Counted from the first letter of the stretch, positions 1 to 9,082 are shown. The stretch is 40,067 bases of DNA from Methylococcaceae bacterium (GCA_021647585.1 JAKIUK010000035.1:1-40067), one strand, 5' to 3'. The notes: generated from the sequence alone by a model not told the origin. A program made the numbers and translations.

Positions 1-1065
1 GCAGAATTGGTTGAATATAAAGCAGAAATTGAATTAGATGTATTATGGACAGAAAATGTAGGTGTTGGTGCAGACCAACAGTTTCTTAATCTAGAACTGG
101 CTGTAAGTTACGGTAAAATTTTGGTCGCTGATGCAGATGGTTTGTTACAAGCAAGAGACATAAAGACTGGTGAAATGATTTGGGAAACAGAAACTGATTA
201 CCAATTTTCAGCAGGCCCCGGTGTTAGTGATACAATGGCTATTGTAGCAACCAGTAATGCCGAGGTTATTTCATTCAATTTAAAAACGGGAGCACAAAAT
301 TGGGTTACCTCTGTTTCCAGTGAAGTGTTGGCCATCCCAGTTGTTGAAAATAATATAGTCATAATAAGAACAACAGATGGTAGGGTGATAGCATTAAATG
401 AAGAAGATGGAACGCAATTGTGGGTTTTTGAAAGAAGTGTGCCAGCTTTGAGTATTAGAGGAACAGGATCACCGATCATTGTTGAGGGCAATGTCATAGT
501 GGGTTATGCCAATGGAAAGCTACTCTCCTTAAGATTAAAAGACGGCAAAAATCGTTGGGAAACCAGCATAGCAATTCCGAGCGGTCGATCTGAAGTTGAA
601 CGATTAGTTGACCTGGATGTGGATCCGATTGAAACAGATGGTGTAATATTTATTTCCAGTTTTCAAGGGGGTACCACAGCTGTACTAGAACTTGATGGGG
701 ATGTGTTATGGAGAAACGAAGATGTATCATCACATTCGGGACTCAGTTATGACTGGCGATACTTATATGTGAGTGACTCTAACAGTCATGTGTGGCAATT
801 AGACCAGCGCAATGGTGCTTCGCTGTGGAAACAGGAAGAATTGTTTAACCGGACGCTCACTGCCCCGGTAGCTTACGATGATTATGTGGTGGTTGGTGAT
901 TATGAGGGTTATCTACATTGGTTAGCTGGAAGTGATGGCAGGCAGTTAGGTCGGGTAAAGGTTGCAGACTCTGCAATAGATGCCAAACCCGTCATTATTG
1001 ATAATACCGTGTACATATATTCAAATGACGGCACTCTCGCCGCAATAAAAGCAAGATTATTTTAA
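1..1065 (+). CDS. bamB: Outer membrane protein assembly factor BamB (5' partial)
   Basis: BamB is the lipoprotein beta-propeller subunit of the BAM complex, which folds beta-barrel proteins into the outer membrane from the periplasmic side. The reading frame is open from the first base of the window, so the lipoprotein signal peptide and first residues lie outside. About 354 residues remain, rich in PQQ-type propeller repeats: recurring patterns such as ALNEEDGTQLWVFE, SLRLKDGKNRWETS and QLDQRNGASLWKQE, each a glycine-turn followed by a tryptophan strand. The gene ends 10 bases before der, the usual gammaproteobacterial order, so the two are probably co-transcribed. Other PQQ-repeat proteins such as dehydrogenases are unlikely given the length and the der neighbour. 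Confidence 0.93.
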   Translation, partial: AELVEYKAEIELDVLWTENVGVGADQQFLNLELAVSYGKILVADADGLLQARDIKTGEMIWETETDYQFSAGPGVSDTMAIVATSNAEVISFNLKTGAQNWVTSVSSEVLAIPVVENNIVIIRTTDGRVIALNEEDGTQLWVFERSVPALSIRGTGSPIIVEGNVIVGYANGKLLSLRLKDGKNRWETSIAIPSGRSEVERLVDLDVDPIETDGVIFISSFQGGTTAVLELDGDVLWRNEDVSSHSGLSYDWRYLYVSDSNSHVWQLDQRNGASLWKQEELFNRTLTAPVAYDDYVVVGDYEGYLHWLAGSDGRQLGRVKVADSAIDAKPVIIDNTVYIYSNDGTLAAIKARLF

Positions 1066-1075
1066 ATTATTATAA

Positions 1076-2464
1076 ATGTTACCTGTTATAGCCCTGGTCG
1101 GCCGTCCAAATGTAGGGAAGTCCACACTGTTTAATTATTTGACTCGTAGTCGTGAAGCGCTGGTAGCGGACTATCCAGGTCTTACCAGAGACCGGAAATA
1201 CGGTCGAGTCAAAAGAGGTGATAGAGATTGTCTGGTGGTTGATACTGGCGGTATTTCAGATGAATCCGATGGTATTGATAGTATTGCTAAAAAACAGGTA
1301 CAACTAGCATTAGAAGAAGCCGACATTGTTTTCTTTATGGTGGATGCCAGAGAAGGTATGAACAGTTCAGATGAAGCCATAGCTGAATCATTAAGAAAAC
1401 TGGATAAACCCGTTGTTTTAGTAACCAATAAGATAGATGGATTGAATGCAGCAATTGCCACTGTTGATTTTTATTCCCTGGCATTAGGGGAACCTGTTCA
1501 GATTGCGGCAACACATGGAAGAGGAGTGAAGGAATTACTAGCACAGATAGATACACTGATACTTCCGACAGAAGAGGAAATTGCTGAGGAAGAAAAGGGT
1601 ATTAGTATTGCTGTTGTTGGCAGGCCTAATGTCGGTAAATCAACCTTGGTCAATCGCCTGTTAGGAGAAGAGCGTGTGGTTGTTTTTGATCAAGCAGGAA
1701 CCACTCGAGATAGTATTTATATCCCCTTTGAAAGAAATAATCAGAAATTCACCTTGATAGATACGGCAGGAATGCGTAGAAGAGCCAAGGTATCATTAGT
1801 AGTAGAAAAGTTTAGCATTATTAAAGCTTTACAAGCAGTTGAAAAATCAAATGTAGTGATTTATTTGGTTGATGCTAGTGAAGGCATTACTGATCAGGAT
1901 GCCCATCTTTTAGGTATGGTATTAGAAGCAGGGCGAGCATTAATTATTGGCCTGAATAAATGGGATGGCATTAGTGTTGATCAAAAACAACTGATAAAAA
2001 GGCAATTAGAAGTTAAACTGCCTTTTTTAGATTTTGCGGAGAAACATCCCATCTCGGCATTACATGGCAGTGGGGTAGGAAAACTATTTGATGTTGTACA
2101 TGATTTATATGACGCTGCAATGATTGATATGTCAACACCGGTATTAACAAGAATTCTGAAAGAGGCCATTGCAACACATCAGCCTCCGCTAGTCAGAGGA
2201 CGTAGAATAAAGTTGAAATACGCCCACCAGGGGGGGCGAAATCCACCCACAGTAGTAATACACGGCGTACAAACAGACTCATTGCCGGGAGCATACAAGA
2301 GTTTTTTGATGAATTATTTTAGAAAACAGCTGGAATTACAGGGTACACCCGTCAGGTTAGTATTAAAATCTGCAGAAAACCCCTTCAAAGGGCAAAAAAA
2401 CAAGTTAACAGAGCGACAGTTGAAAAAGCGTCAGCGTTTGGTAAAGCATCATAAAAAAAAGTAG
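1076..2464 (+). CDS. der: Ribosome biogenesis GTPase Der (EngA)
   Basis: Der is an essential double-GTPase that acts in maturation of the 50S ribosomal subunit. The 462-residue protein has the full family layout. The first G domain has a P-loop GRPNVGKST near residue 8, DTGG and NKID motifs. The second G domain has GRPNVGKST near residue 181, DTAG and NKWD. A C-terminal KH-like domain carries YAHQGGRNPPTVVIHG, and a basic tail rich in Lys/Arg ends the protein. The ATG start matches the family N-terminus (MLPVIALVGRPN). It follows bamB by 10 bases with no strong Shine-Dalgarno sequence, consistent with translational coupling. Confidence 0.97.
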   Translation: MLPVIALVGRPNVGKSTLFNYLTRSREALVADYPGLTRDRKYGRVKRGDRDCLVVDTGGISDESDGIDSIAKKQVQLALEEADIVFFMVDAREGMNSSDEAIAESLRKLDKPVVLVTNKIDGLNAAIATVDFYSLALGEPVQIAATHGRGVKELLAQIDTLILPTEEEIAEEEKGISIAVVGRPNVGKSTLVNRLLGEERVVVFDQAGTTRDSIYIPFERNNQKFTLIDTAGMRRRAKVSLVVEKFSIIKALQAVEKSNVVIYLVDASEGITDQDAHLLGMVLEAGRALIIGLNKWDGISVDQKQLIKRQLEVKLPFLDFAEKHPISALHGSGVGKLFDVVHDLYDAAMIDMSTPVLTRILKEAIATHQPPLVRGRRIKLKYAHQGGRNPPTVVIHGVQTDSLPGAYKSFLMNYFRKQLELQGTPVRLVLKSAENPFKGQKNKLTERQLKKRQRLVKHHKKK

Positions 2465-2607
2465 CTGGTACTATGGTTATTTAGTTTGATGGATAGATTT
2501 TTTGTAGAGCGGACTTTAGTACGCTATGAACAAATAGTAAGCTTTATATGCCGGTTGTGCGGACTGAATTTCGCTACATTACCCACCAATAATACTGTCA
2601 GTATGCT

Positions 2608-2775
2608 CCTAGGAGGCTGTCCGAGAATAGAAAAACCTACTGCGGAAAAGCTATTTTGGCCAGATTCTCCGTTTATTTTCGTTAAATAATCCATTATTCG
2701 CTTCAAATGAACGAAAAATCTGACTCAAAATGCCTTTCCCTCGCTACGGTTTCTATTCTCGGACAGCCTCCTAGG
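2608..2775. repeat. MITE-like long inverted repeat upstream of tpx
   Basis: A 168-bp element whose outer 26 bases are perfect inverted repeats (2608-2633 and 2750-2775; core GAGGCTGTCCGAGAATAG). The similarity between arms continues inward imperfectly, so the whole element can fold into one long hairpin. Both outer ends carry CTAG, which matches the YTAR-type target duplication of IS5-group elements, but CTAG is itself palindromic and could simply be part of the repeat. It encodes no credible protein; a short open frame across it is a by-product. It fills most of the 352-base der-tpx gap and ends 41 bases before the tpx start, so it may influence tpx expression. Confidence 0.75.
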
Positions 2776-2816
2776 TTTGAATAAATTGAATTAATATCAA
2801 CAGAGAGGAATAAGTG

Positions 2817-3314
2817 ATGGCAACAATAACATTTCAAGGTAAACCGCTGAACACATCCGGTGATCTACCAGCCATAGGCTCAACGGCACCAGACTTTTCT
2901 TTAGTCAGTGGGCAATTGAAAGATCTGTCATTAGCTGATTTTTCCGGAAAAAGAAAAATTTTCAGCATAGTACCCAGTTTAGATACACCCACTTGCGCTG
3001 CCTCAACTCGTATATTTAATCAAAAGGCGGATAGCCTGGAAAATACTGTGGTACTGGTTATATCAGCAGATTTACCGTTTGCACAAGGACGCTTTTGTGA
3101 AGCAGAAGGACTGAAAGATGTTATACCCTTATCAACTTTTCGATCTAATTTCGCTGAGGAATACGGGGTAAAAATTGTTGATACAATTCTTGCCGGACTC
3201 ACAGCGCGGGCAATTGTTATTATTGATGAACAGGACCAAGTGATTTATACAGAACTGGTTTCGGAAGTAGCTGATGAACCGGATTATGAAAGTGCTTTAG
3301 CTGCGCTTAAGTAG
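2817..3314 (+). CDS. tpx: Thiol peroxidase Tpx (atypical 2-Cys peroxiredoxin)
   Basis: Tpx reduces hydrogen and alkyl peroxides using thioredoxin. The 165-residue protein has the normal family length. The peroxidatic cysteine is Cys60 in PSLDTPTCAAS and the resolving cysteine is Cys94 in GRFCEAEGL, matching Cys61 and Cys95 of the E. coli enzyme. The ATG at 2817 is chosen over the in-frame GTG at 2814 because GAGAGG (around 2803-2808) sits at good spacing and the family begins with MA(T)I/V-type residues. The gene stands alone. Its promoter must lie in the 41 bases after the hairpin element or inside that element. Residue before Cys60 is Thr (TPTC) where many homologues have Val. Confidence 0.95.
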   Translation: MATITFQGKPLNTSGDLPAIGSTAPDFSLVSGQLKDLSLADFSGKRKIFSIVPSLDTPTCAASTRIFNQKADSLENTVVLVISADLPFAQGRFCEAEGLKDVIPLSTFRSNFAEEYGVKIVDTILAGLTARAIVIIDEQDQVIYTELVSEVADEPDYESALAALK

Positions 3315-3558
3315 GCATCACTGAATGAAATTAAACCCTATATGATGGATGAATTGAAAGAAGAATACGGGAATCTACCATTGTAAATAGCAGTTGATTT
3401 GTAGGGGAAATCAATTGGAATTCGCAATTTGGGACTTGGCTCCGACAATCAGATTTATGACAACCTCAAGCCGTTGTACTGTCATTTCGACCAGTAAAGT
3501 GTTTTCTTTTAATTACTTTGTTTTGTTATATATAGACAGAATATTACAAAATTTCTTT

Positions 3559-4707
3559 TTACATTCGATTAACACCATCAATTGCACGGCGGGCTAAAAA
3601 AAGTAAAGGCATCATTAACATATCTAACACCCAACGTAAAAATACTTGAGTTATATTTTGACTAACATTTATAGTTTTCCCCGCGTACCTTAATACTAAA
3701 GATATCCAGTGTACTATTCGCTCTCCAATGGCTTTAGATAAATGGGCTGCTTTTAATAACACTGAGGAAATTTGGTCTGCAACTGTTGAGCCCACAATAT
3801 AAGATACAGCGCCAACAGTCTGAGCCAAATCTAATAGTCCTTTGAGGGCATGACCAAGAGCCCACATGGCGATACTTGATCCTGGCATTTTTACATAGTC
3901 ATCGGCCTTGTCAATCCATTGGTCAACACTTACATTTAACGGAATTGCCGAGGAAGATAGTCCTAGTGATTTCCAATTTCTTTGTTCAACAGCAGGAGTA
4001 TATGCTGACATAAAATGTGCATTCAAAGAGAAAAGGTCTCCTCCTGTTTTTACACATAATCCATCCCTGGAGGATGGGGCATGCATAAAAGGATAAATAG
4101 GAATCATTGGAACAACATCTGCTGGATTGTAAACCCTATATATATTATTTTCTCCTAACCGACTAGCCAAATGTTGAGTCATTCCATTCATTCCAACACG
4201 GGGAGCACCAAAGGTATAAAGTGAAACACCATGTCCTTCTGAAGACAGTTTAGATGCAACTAAATTAGATACAGCTCCACCCAAACTATGGCCAATACAA
4301 TGTATACGAGAAGGATTCTTGCCTTTTAGTGCAATATTAATAGATTCTTCAATGGATTTAAATACCTGTTGAAACCCCGCATGAACAATGTATCCTGATG
4401 GGCCTCTAGTTGTAGTAACGTTAAAGTTGCTTAGCCAGTCGTGTCCAGTGGCGGTTCCTCGTGTGACGACTGCCAACTCACCTTGACGTGATCCCTTTCC
4501 TGGAATGATAAGCGCGAAACCTGATTTTTTATTAAATAGTCCGGCACCGGATACACCTTTTGCAATGGTGGCCTTTTCAATATCAAAGAGATCATTCAAG
4601 CCACTAACTCCTCTGGCAGCAATTCCACGAGAAATATTATCATTGTCCCGAATGCCATAAACGCCATCAGCTAGTCTGGCAGCAATCCGTGGTTCAATTG
4701 CGTTCAT
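3559..4707 (-). CDS. Class 3 lipase family protein (alpha/beta hydrolase)
   Basis: A 382-residue predicted lipase/esterase with the fungal-type (class 3) lipase fold. The nucleophile elbow is GHSLGG (139-144), so Ser141 is the likely nucleophile. Asp197 in NPADVVP is the likely acid and His209 (PFMHAP) or the His in NAHFMSAY the base. The upstream VVTRGT...DWLSNF and VHAGF segments are typical of the family. There is no signal peptide. The C-terminal about 100 residues are hydrophobic and helical (WALGHALKGLLDLAQ, MLMMPLLFLARR) and may insert in membrane. The start is supported by AAGGGG just upstream. It lies 50 bases downstream of a secreted DUF6795-like gene on the same strand, which suggests a two-gene unit. 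The substrate is unknown. Confidence 0.8.
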   Translation of the reverse strand: MNAIEPRIAARLADGVYGIRDNDNISRGIAARGVSGLNDLFDIEKATIAKGVSGAGLFNKKSGFALIIPGKGSRQGELAVVTRGTATGHDWLSNFNVTTTRGPSGYIVHAGFQQVFKSIEESINIALKGKNPSRIHCIGHSLGGAVSNLVASKLSSEGHGVSLYTFGAPRVGMNGMTQHLASRLGENNIYRVYNPADVVPMIPIYPFMHAPSSRDGLCVKTGGDLFSLNAHFMSAYTPAVEQRNWKSLGLSSSAIPLNVSVDQWIDKADDYVKMPGSSIAMWALGHALKGLLDLAQTVGAVSYIVGSTVADQISSVLLKAAHLSKAIGERIVHWISLVLRYAGKTINVSQNITQVFLRWVLDMLMMPLLFLARRAIDGVNRM

Positions 4708-4757
4708 TATGTTGTCCCCTTAAAAATAGTCTTACTTTGAACAGCCTTAATATAAGG

Positions 4758-5228
4758 CTAATTATCTTCTATACAAGTGCCCCAATAGAGACCCTCTGAT
4801 GACGGTTTCTTATCTAGGCGACACAGAACCTTAATCGGTTGTCCATTCATTTCACTGTTTAGTTCATAGGTCTTTTTAGAGGCATACCAGATTTCTAAAT
4901 CACCTTCTGAAGTTTTAGCAGTAATTTTTTGACTGATGTCTGGTTCGTGCGGTAGAAGAGAAGCTGTTAAACTACTGCTTGTAACTACAGGAAAATTAAA
5001 TTTTCCATGTTTGTCTGTTATTGTACGATCAAGCCCCGATTTTCCATTCCAAGCCCAAACCCATTTTCGCTCAATCTCAACACCTGATACTGGATTTCCA
5101 TCTTTAGAGATTGCAGTACCTGAAAAAGGGGAACAAAGAATATATGTCTTTCCAAACGCCATAGATATACCTGAAACTATAAAAAAAATAACAAATAACA
5201 GTGAAGAACGTAGCACTGGGTTTTTCAT
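4758..5228 (-). CDS. Secreted DUF6795-like (carboxypeptidase-regulatory-like) protein
   Basis: A 156-residue protein with a clear N-terminal signal sequence (basic start, then a hydrophobic run ending near SGISMAFG), so it is probably periplasmic. The mature part begins ILCSPFSGTAISKDGNPVSGVEIERKW, a beta-sandwich pattern (core, added group, tryptophan) that I associate with the DUF6795 family; this assignment is from memory of the pattern. Cysteines in ILCSP, VLCRL and GTCIED may form disulfides. The ATG at 5228 is preferred to an in-frame TTG at 5240 because the signal peptide starts there. It precedes the class 3 lipase by 50 bases. Its position suggests a partner or protective protein, which is an inference. 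Confidence 0.6.
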   Translation of the reverse strand: MKNPVLRSSLLFVIFFIVSGISMAFGKTYILCSPFSGTAISKDGNPVSGVEIERKWVWAWNGKSGLDRTITDKHGKFNFPVVTSSSLTASLLPHEPDISQKITAKTSEGDLEIWYASKKTYELNSEMNGQPIKVLCRLDKKPSSEGLYWGTCIEDN

Positions 5229-5604
5229 GGATATTAGCAAGTTGAGTGAAAAATATCTTAAGGTTTATATTCGACCAATGATGTCTGTAAATAAAAATTC
5301 TTAATTAAGTCAAAAGTGTAAAGTAGCATCATTATAAAGTCACCTTATTATGATTGTTAGAGATTATAGTATCATCAATACTATGAAGTGGCAAAGAAAA
5401 ATGTGTCCTGCTTCATAAGGCCATTTAGTTGTCTTTCTTTTGTGTCTCAACATGGAGTGATTTGAGGCTAGCATAACTGAGTTCTTTTTCTAATTGTGTA
5501 AAGATATTGTTCTATTGTTATAATTAATAGAGTGGTAGTTGGGAAAATTTATTAAATCCTCATACCTACAGAACTCTAATGAAAAATCAAAGTCGATTAC
5601 CAAT
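5229..5604. other. Intergenic region between divergent genes
   Basis: About 375 AT-rich bases between the DUF6795-like gene (minus) and the TPR gene (plus). Both promoters must lie here. Visible items are a small perfect hairpin (ATAGTAT, loop CATCA, ATACTAT; 5366-5384) and a consensus -10 box at 5519-5524. No RNA gene or longer coding stretch was recognised. Confidence 0.5.
5519..5524 (+). promoter_or_regulatory. Candidate -10 box for the chaperone operon
   Basis: TATAAT, a full match to the sigma-70 -10 consensus. The -35 region is weak: TGTAAA lies 16-17 bases upstream. Transcription would start near 5531, only about 8 bases before the in-frame TTG at 5539. This favours the ATG at 5605 as the start of the TPR gene. 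Confidence 0.4.
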
Positions 5605-8079
5605 ATGATAGAGAGTAGTCTTGAACAACAAGCATTATCCCAGTTGAATTCCGCTCATTATAAAGAAGCGATTGGCTTGTATAAAAAATTAATGCAAATC
5701 TCTGATAAAGAGGAATGGGAACAAAAGATAGCCTATTGCTATTTGCAAAGAGCGTTAAGTTTTGCAGCTAGAAATATGGTTAAAGAAGCTTTGGTGTTGT
5801 GGGTGAATTACACACAGTATGTACAGCCGCCTTATGATGCTTATGATCATTACATAAGCTGGCTGATAGATACAAACAATCAGGCTAAGATTTATGCAGC
5901 TTTGCAGCAATTGTCAACGGAACAACTGGATAAACAGTACTCTGAGTTGGCTGCTTTGCTGGGTCTTTTGATGATCACTGATCATCCTGAATTCCAGCAG
6001 TACCTACCGCAAAATTCTATTTTTATAGCGCATTTTCAAATTGTTCAAACTGCGTTACAGTCCTACCAGGATAATAATAAGGAAAAAGTAAGCGAGGCCT
6101 TAAAACAATTACCTTATCGTTCTGTCTTTAGGGATTTTCGCACTTTGTTAAATGTGGTACTTGTCATCCCAAATGAGAGTGAAGAGGGACCAAGACTATT
6201 AGCTAAAATCCCTGCAAATTCACCCTATCGACAGGTTGCTCTATTGTTACAGGCATGCACAAAAGAAGGTGCCGAGCTAGTTGATGGGCTCTTACTGTTT
6301 AATTATAAGCAGCGTCGTATTATTGGAGATATAAAAAGGCTGAATAAAAAACAGCTTGAATTCGTTGATCAGTTAGTTAAACATAAAGATCATTTGTCCA
6401 ACAAGGTGAAATTTAATCTGGCTGTCAAATTTAAATCACTGATGGGCCCTGAATTAGCTCAGAAATATTGTCAGGCATTGCTGGTGGATTATCCAGCGGG
6501 TCGTCGTGATTTTAACAAAAAATTTTCTTCAATCAATGAGTTTGAGGAAAACAGGTTAACGGCATTAACTTGCGAACGAGATAATAATTACTATGATGCT
6601 GAGTATTACTGGAAACAATGCATAGGATTATTAATTAATGAAGACGCTGATAATGATTTGAAAATAGCGCTGATTTTACGTCATATTGCCGCACAACAGC
6701 CAGAATCTGATGAACAGATTGAGTTACTTATTAAAAGTCTGGAGTATGACCCTGAAGATCGCGAGTGTTATTTACAAATTCTCCATCACTTTAGCCATGA
6801 GCGTGGAACAGAAAAGGACTATAAATATTGGCTGGCGAAAACTTTAGATAAGTTCCCGCAAGATATTGATGTGCTTACGCAAGCGATTAAAACAGCTACC
6901 CACAATAAAACCTATAAAAAAGCCTGCCAATATGCGGTGAAAATTTTAAAAATTGATCCCATTAACAGCTATGCTAAACAGGTTTTGTTTTCCAGCCATA
7001 TAGCGCATGCGCGGCGGCTTATTCTAGAGAAAAAATATCAACGGGTTGAAAAAGAAATACAACAGGCTGAAGATCTGAATATTGGCAAGGTATACCATAT
7101 TCAAACGCAATTAATGCGAGGCTTTTTTTGTTTTGTTAATCAGGATAAAAAGCAAGGTCTGCAAATGATTGTTGAATCGTTGACCCGGCTAAACTCCGAT
7201 CCGGTAAATATACATTTTCAAGCAACTATGGAAGCGCAGTTAACAGGGTTGCCTGTTGCTACCATATTGAGAGAATTGCCCACAGTTAAGGATTCTGTAC
7301 TCTCAATTCAGGAATTAGAGCGTTTGATTCAACAGCTGCAAGGCTATGCTTATGAGGTTGAAAATCAGCCGTTAATATATAAGTCTCTGGAAAAAATTAA
7401 ACCGGCTCTAAAAAAATCTCTGCAACAAGATATAATAGAAGACTTGTTGTTAACCTTATGTCAGATGTTCAGTGAAATAAATTATTATGAATTGATACGC
7501 CATTGTGCAAAACAGGCTCTGGTCAAATGGAAAAAACCGATATGGGAATATTATAAGGTTTACTCTGAGACTAAGGGCATGCCAGAACGAAGTTCTCATT
7601 CGAATATCATGCGTTTGGAGAATAGTCGTGAACAAGCTATGCACGATAAAGATCACCGAGCTATGGTGTTGATTGATCGCTTTCTTAATCAATATCATCG
7701 CGCACATCCTGAGAGAAATAGGGGGTTTCTGGATGAAATTTTTGGATCGCAGGAAGATGATGAGGAGCAATATTTTGATGATCCAATGGATACTCTGTTC
7801 GGTCATATTCCCGACAAAGTGCTGATTAAACTAGAAAAAAAACTGCAATCTTTATACCAGAATATATCACCCGAGATGCTGGTTGAACAGCTAAAAAAAG
7901 TTATTGGTGATGATAAAAATGTTTTGTTAGCTATGATGCAAACACCTGATTTGTTTAGTGCATTATTGATGTTAACAGCTGCGGATGAACTTGATATTGA
8001 TATTAATGTCAGTGTTGGAGACGTGCTTGACTGCTTTGGTATTGATAAACAGACTGATATATTCTCTTTTCCTTTTTAA
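5605..8079 (+). CDS. Large tetratricopeptide-repeat protein, first gene of the HscC chaperone operon
   Basis: An 824-residue, apparently cytoplasmic helical protein with no signal peptide or membrane segment. TPR-like helix pairs are visible at the N-terminus (QLNSAHYKEAIGLYKKLM; AARNMVKEALVLWVNYTQY) and again in the middle (YYDAEYYWKQCIGLLINEDADN; KTYKKACQYAVKILKIDP). The C-terminal 130 residues include an acidic patch (EDDEEQYFDDPMD) and a distinct helical end. It lies 14 bases before the J-domain gene, so it likely supplies client or partner binding for the Hsp70 set. An upstream in-frame TTG at 5539 would add 22 residues; neither start has a clear Shine-Dalgarno sequence. E. coli hscC also lies near Sel1/TPR-type genes, which supports the functional link. 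The precise role is unknown. Confidence 0.75.
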   Translation: MIESSLEQQALSQLNSAHYKEAIGLYKKLMQISDKEEWEQKIAYCYLQRALSFAARNMVKEALVLWVNYTQYVQPPYDAYDHYISWLIDTNNQAKIYAALQQLSTEQLDKQYSELAALLGLLMITDHPEFQQYLPQNSIFIAHFQIVQTALQSYQDNNKEKVSEALKQLPYRSVFRDFRTLLNVVLVIPNESEEGPRLLAKIPANSPYRQVALLLQACTKEGAELVDGLLLFNYKQRRIIGDIKRLNKKQLEFVDQLVKHKDHLSNKVKFNLAVKFKSLMGPELAQKYCQALLVDYPAGRRDFNKKFSSINEFEENRLTALTCERDNNYYDAEYYWKQCIGLLINEDADNDLKIALILRHIAAQQPESDEQIELLIKSLEYDPEDRECYLQILHHFSHERGTEKDYKYWLAKTLDKFPQDIDVLTQAIKTATHNKTYKKACQYAVKILKIDPINSYAKQVLFSSHIAHARRLILEKKYQRVEKEIQQAEDLNIGKVYHIQTQLMRGFFCFVNQDKKQGLQMIVESLTRLNSDPVNIHFQATMEAQLTGLPVATILRELPTVKDSVLSIQELERLIQQLQGYAYEVENQPLIYKSLEKIKPALKKSLQQDIIEDLLLTLCQMFSEINYYELIRHCAKQALVKWKKPIWEYYKVYSETKGMPERSSHSNIMRLENSREQAMHDKDHRAMVLIDRFLNQYHRAHPERNRGFLDEIFGSQEDDEEQYFDDPMDTLFGHIPDKVLIKLEKKLQSLYQNISPEMLVEQLKKVIGDDKNVLLAMMQTPDLFSALLMLTAADELDIDINVSVGDVLDCFGIDKQTDIFSFPF

Positions 8080-8093
8080 CGCTTCGGGTTGCT

Positions 8094-8429
8094 ATGAAAA
8101 CACCTTATCAAATACTGGACGTTGCTGTTGAGGCAAGCGATGTTGAAATAAAGCAGGCTTATTTACGCCAGGTTAAAGAGAATCCGCCGGATCGTGACCA
8201 GCAAAAGTTTCAGTCGATACATAATGCCTATACTCTAATTAAAGATAATAAAAGCCGGGTGAATCATGCTTTGTTTACGCTCCCTGTCGCCAATTTTGAG
8301 CAACTCATAGATCAGGCATTGAATACTGATAAACCCCTGGAGCTCACAGCAGCAAATTTTAATAAACTGTTGCGCGCAAGTATTGATGAGTCAACCGTCT
8401 TGAATTCAATTGCCAGTCCTGAAAAATAA
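8094..8429 (+). CDS. Short J-domain protein with PPD in place of HPD
   Basis: A 111-residue protein whose first 60 residues match the J domain: TPYQILDVAVEASDVEIKQAY (helix I-II), then ENPPDRDQQKFQSIHNAYTLI (loop and helix III). The invariant HPD tripeptide that triggers Hsp70 ATP hydrolysis is PPD here (residues 31-33). I recall PPE/PPD variants in some short bacterial J-like proteins, so this may be a subfamily trait and not a mutation. No G/F-rich or zinc-finger region follows; the C-terminal 50 residues are helical and unassigned. The stop codon overlaps the next gene's ATG (TAATG), so translation is coupled to the GrpE-like protein. It is the expected co-chaperone of the HscC-type protein two genes on. 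Confidence 0.8.
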   Translation: MKTPYQILDVAVEASDVEIKQAYLRQVKENPPDRDQQKFQSIHNAYTLIKDNKSRVNHALFTLPVANFEQLIDQALNTDKPLELTAANFNKLLRASIDESTVLNSIASPEK

Positions 8430-9082
8430 TGACCACAGAAGCAGAAAAAAGCGAATTACTTGAGCAATTTCAAACCTATCTGGAGCAAAGTAATGTTGAA
8501 TCTTTCGATCCTAAAGAACAGCCTGATCTGAATAGTTTACTCAGTGAATTGACCGGGTTAAAAACGGAAGTAAAAGCGGAATCAAGGCAGTTTAAAAACA
8601 CGCTGGATACCTTAAGTTCTGCACTAACTACGGTGCAGGAAGATAATCAATCTTTATCCGCAGAACTTATTGAAAGTACTCAACGGCTGGAAAAACAGCA
8701 TACTGAAAATATACGGAACATGCTACTGGATTTTGTTGATATTTATGACAAATTAAGCATGGGAAGGGATACCTTGGAAAACTACCAGCCAGTTAACTCA
8801 TTATTTAAAAATTCCAGACAAAAAGACATACATTTTATTAAACGCTTTAAGCAGGGACAGGACATGACGCTTAATCGTTTTGATCAATTATTACGACGAT
8901 ATAAAGTGAGTTCGATAGATTGTGTTGGTAAGCTATTTGATCCAGTGACCATGCATGCAGTTGAAACGGCTTGTTCCCCAAAACTTGAAAATGGTATTGT
9001 GATGGAAGAATTACGAAAAGGCTTTTTATTTCAAGATCAGGTTCTGCGCCTGGCAGAAGTTAGAGTAAACAAAATAAGCTAA
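8429..9082 (+). CDS. GrpE-like nucleotide exchange factor
   Basis: A 217-residue protein. Its N-terminal two thirds are a long coiled coil (LSELTGLKTEVKAESRQF through ESTQRLEKQHTENIRN). The C-terminus is the GrpE beta-domain signature: GKLFDPVTMHAVETA, then GIVMEELRKGF and LRLAEVRVNK, which corresponds to the family pattern FDP..H.A....G.V..E..KGY....LRPA.V.V. GrpE exchanges ADP for ATP on Hsp70. This copy is longer than E. coli GrpE and sits with the HscC-type chaperone, so it is probably a dedicated factor separate from the main grpE-dnaK-dnaJ set. Its ATG overlaps the preceding stop by one base. Confidence 0.87.
   Translation: MTTEAEKSELLEQFQTYLEQSNVESFDPKEQPDLNSLLSELTGLKTEVKAESRQFKNTLDTLSSALTTVQEDNQSLSAELIESTQRLEKQHTENIRNMLLDFVDIYDKLSMGRDTLENYQPVNSLFKNSRQKDIHFIKRFKQGQDMTLNRFDQLLRRYKVSSIDCVGKLFDPVTMHAVETACSPKLENGIVMEELRKGFLFQDQVLRLAEVRVNKIS

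Noticed and set aside
2486..2689. 67-codon open frame between der and tpx
   Set aside because: It runs into the hairpin element and its sequence reflects the inverted repeat; no Shine-Dalgarno sequence or family likeness.
3394..3597. 67-codon plus-strand frame downstream of tpx
   Set aside because: It overlaps the end of the lipase gene on the other strand, includes a repeat fragment (3479-3494) and has no recognisable domain.
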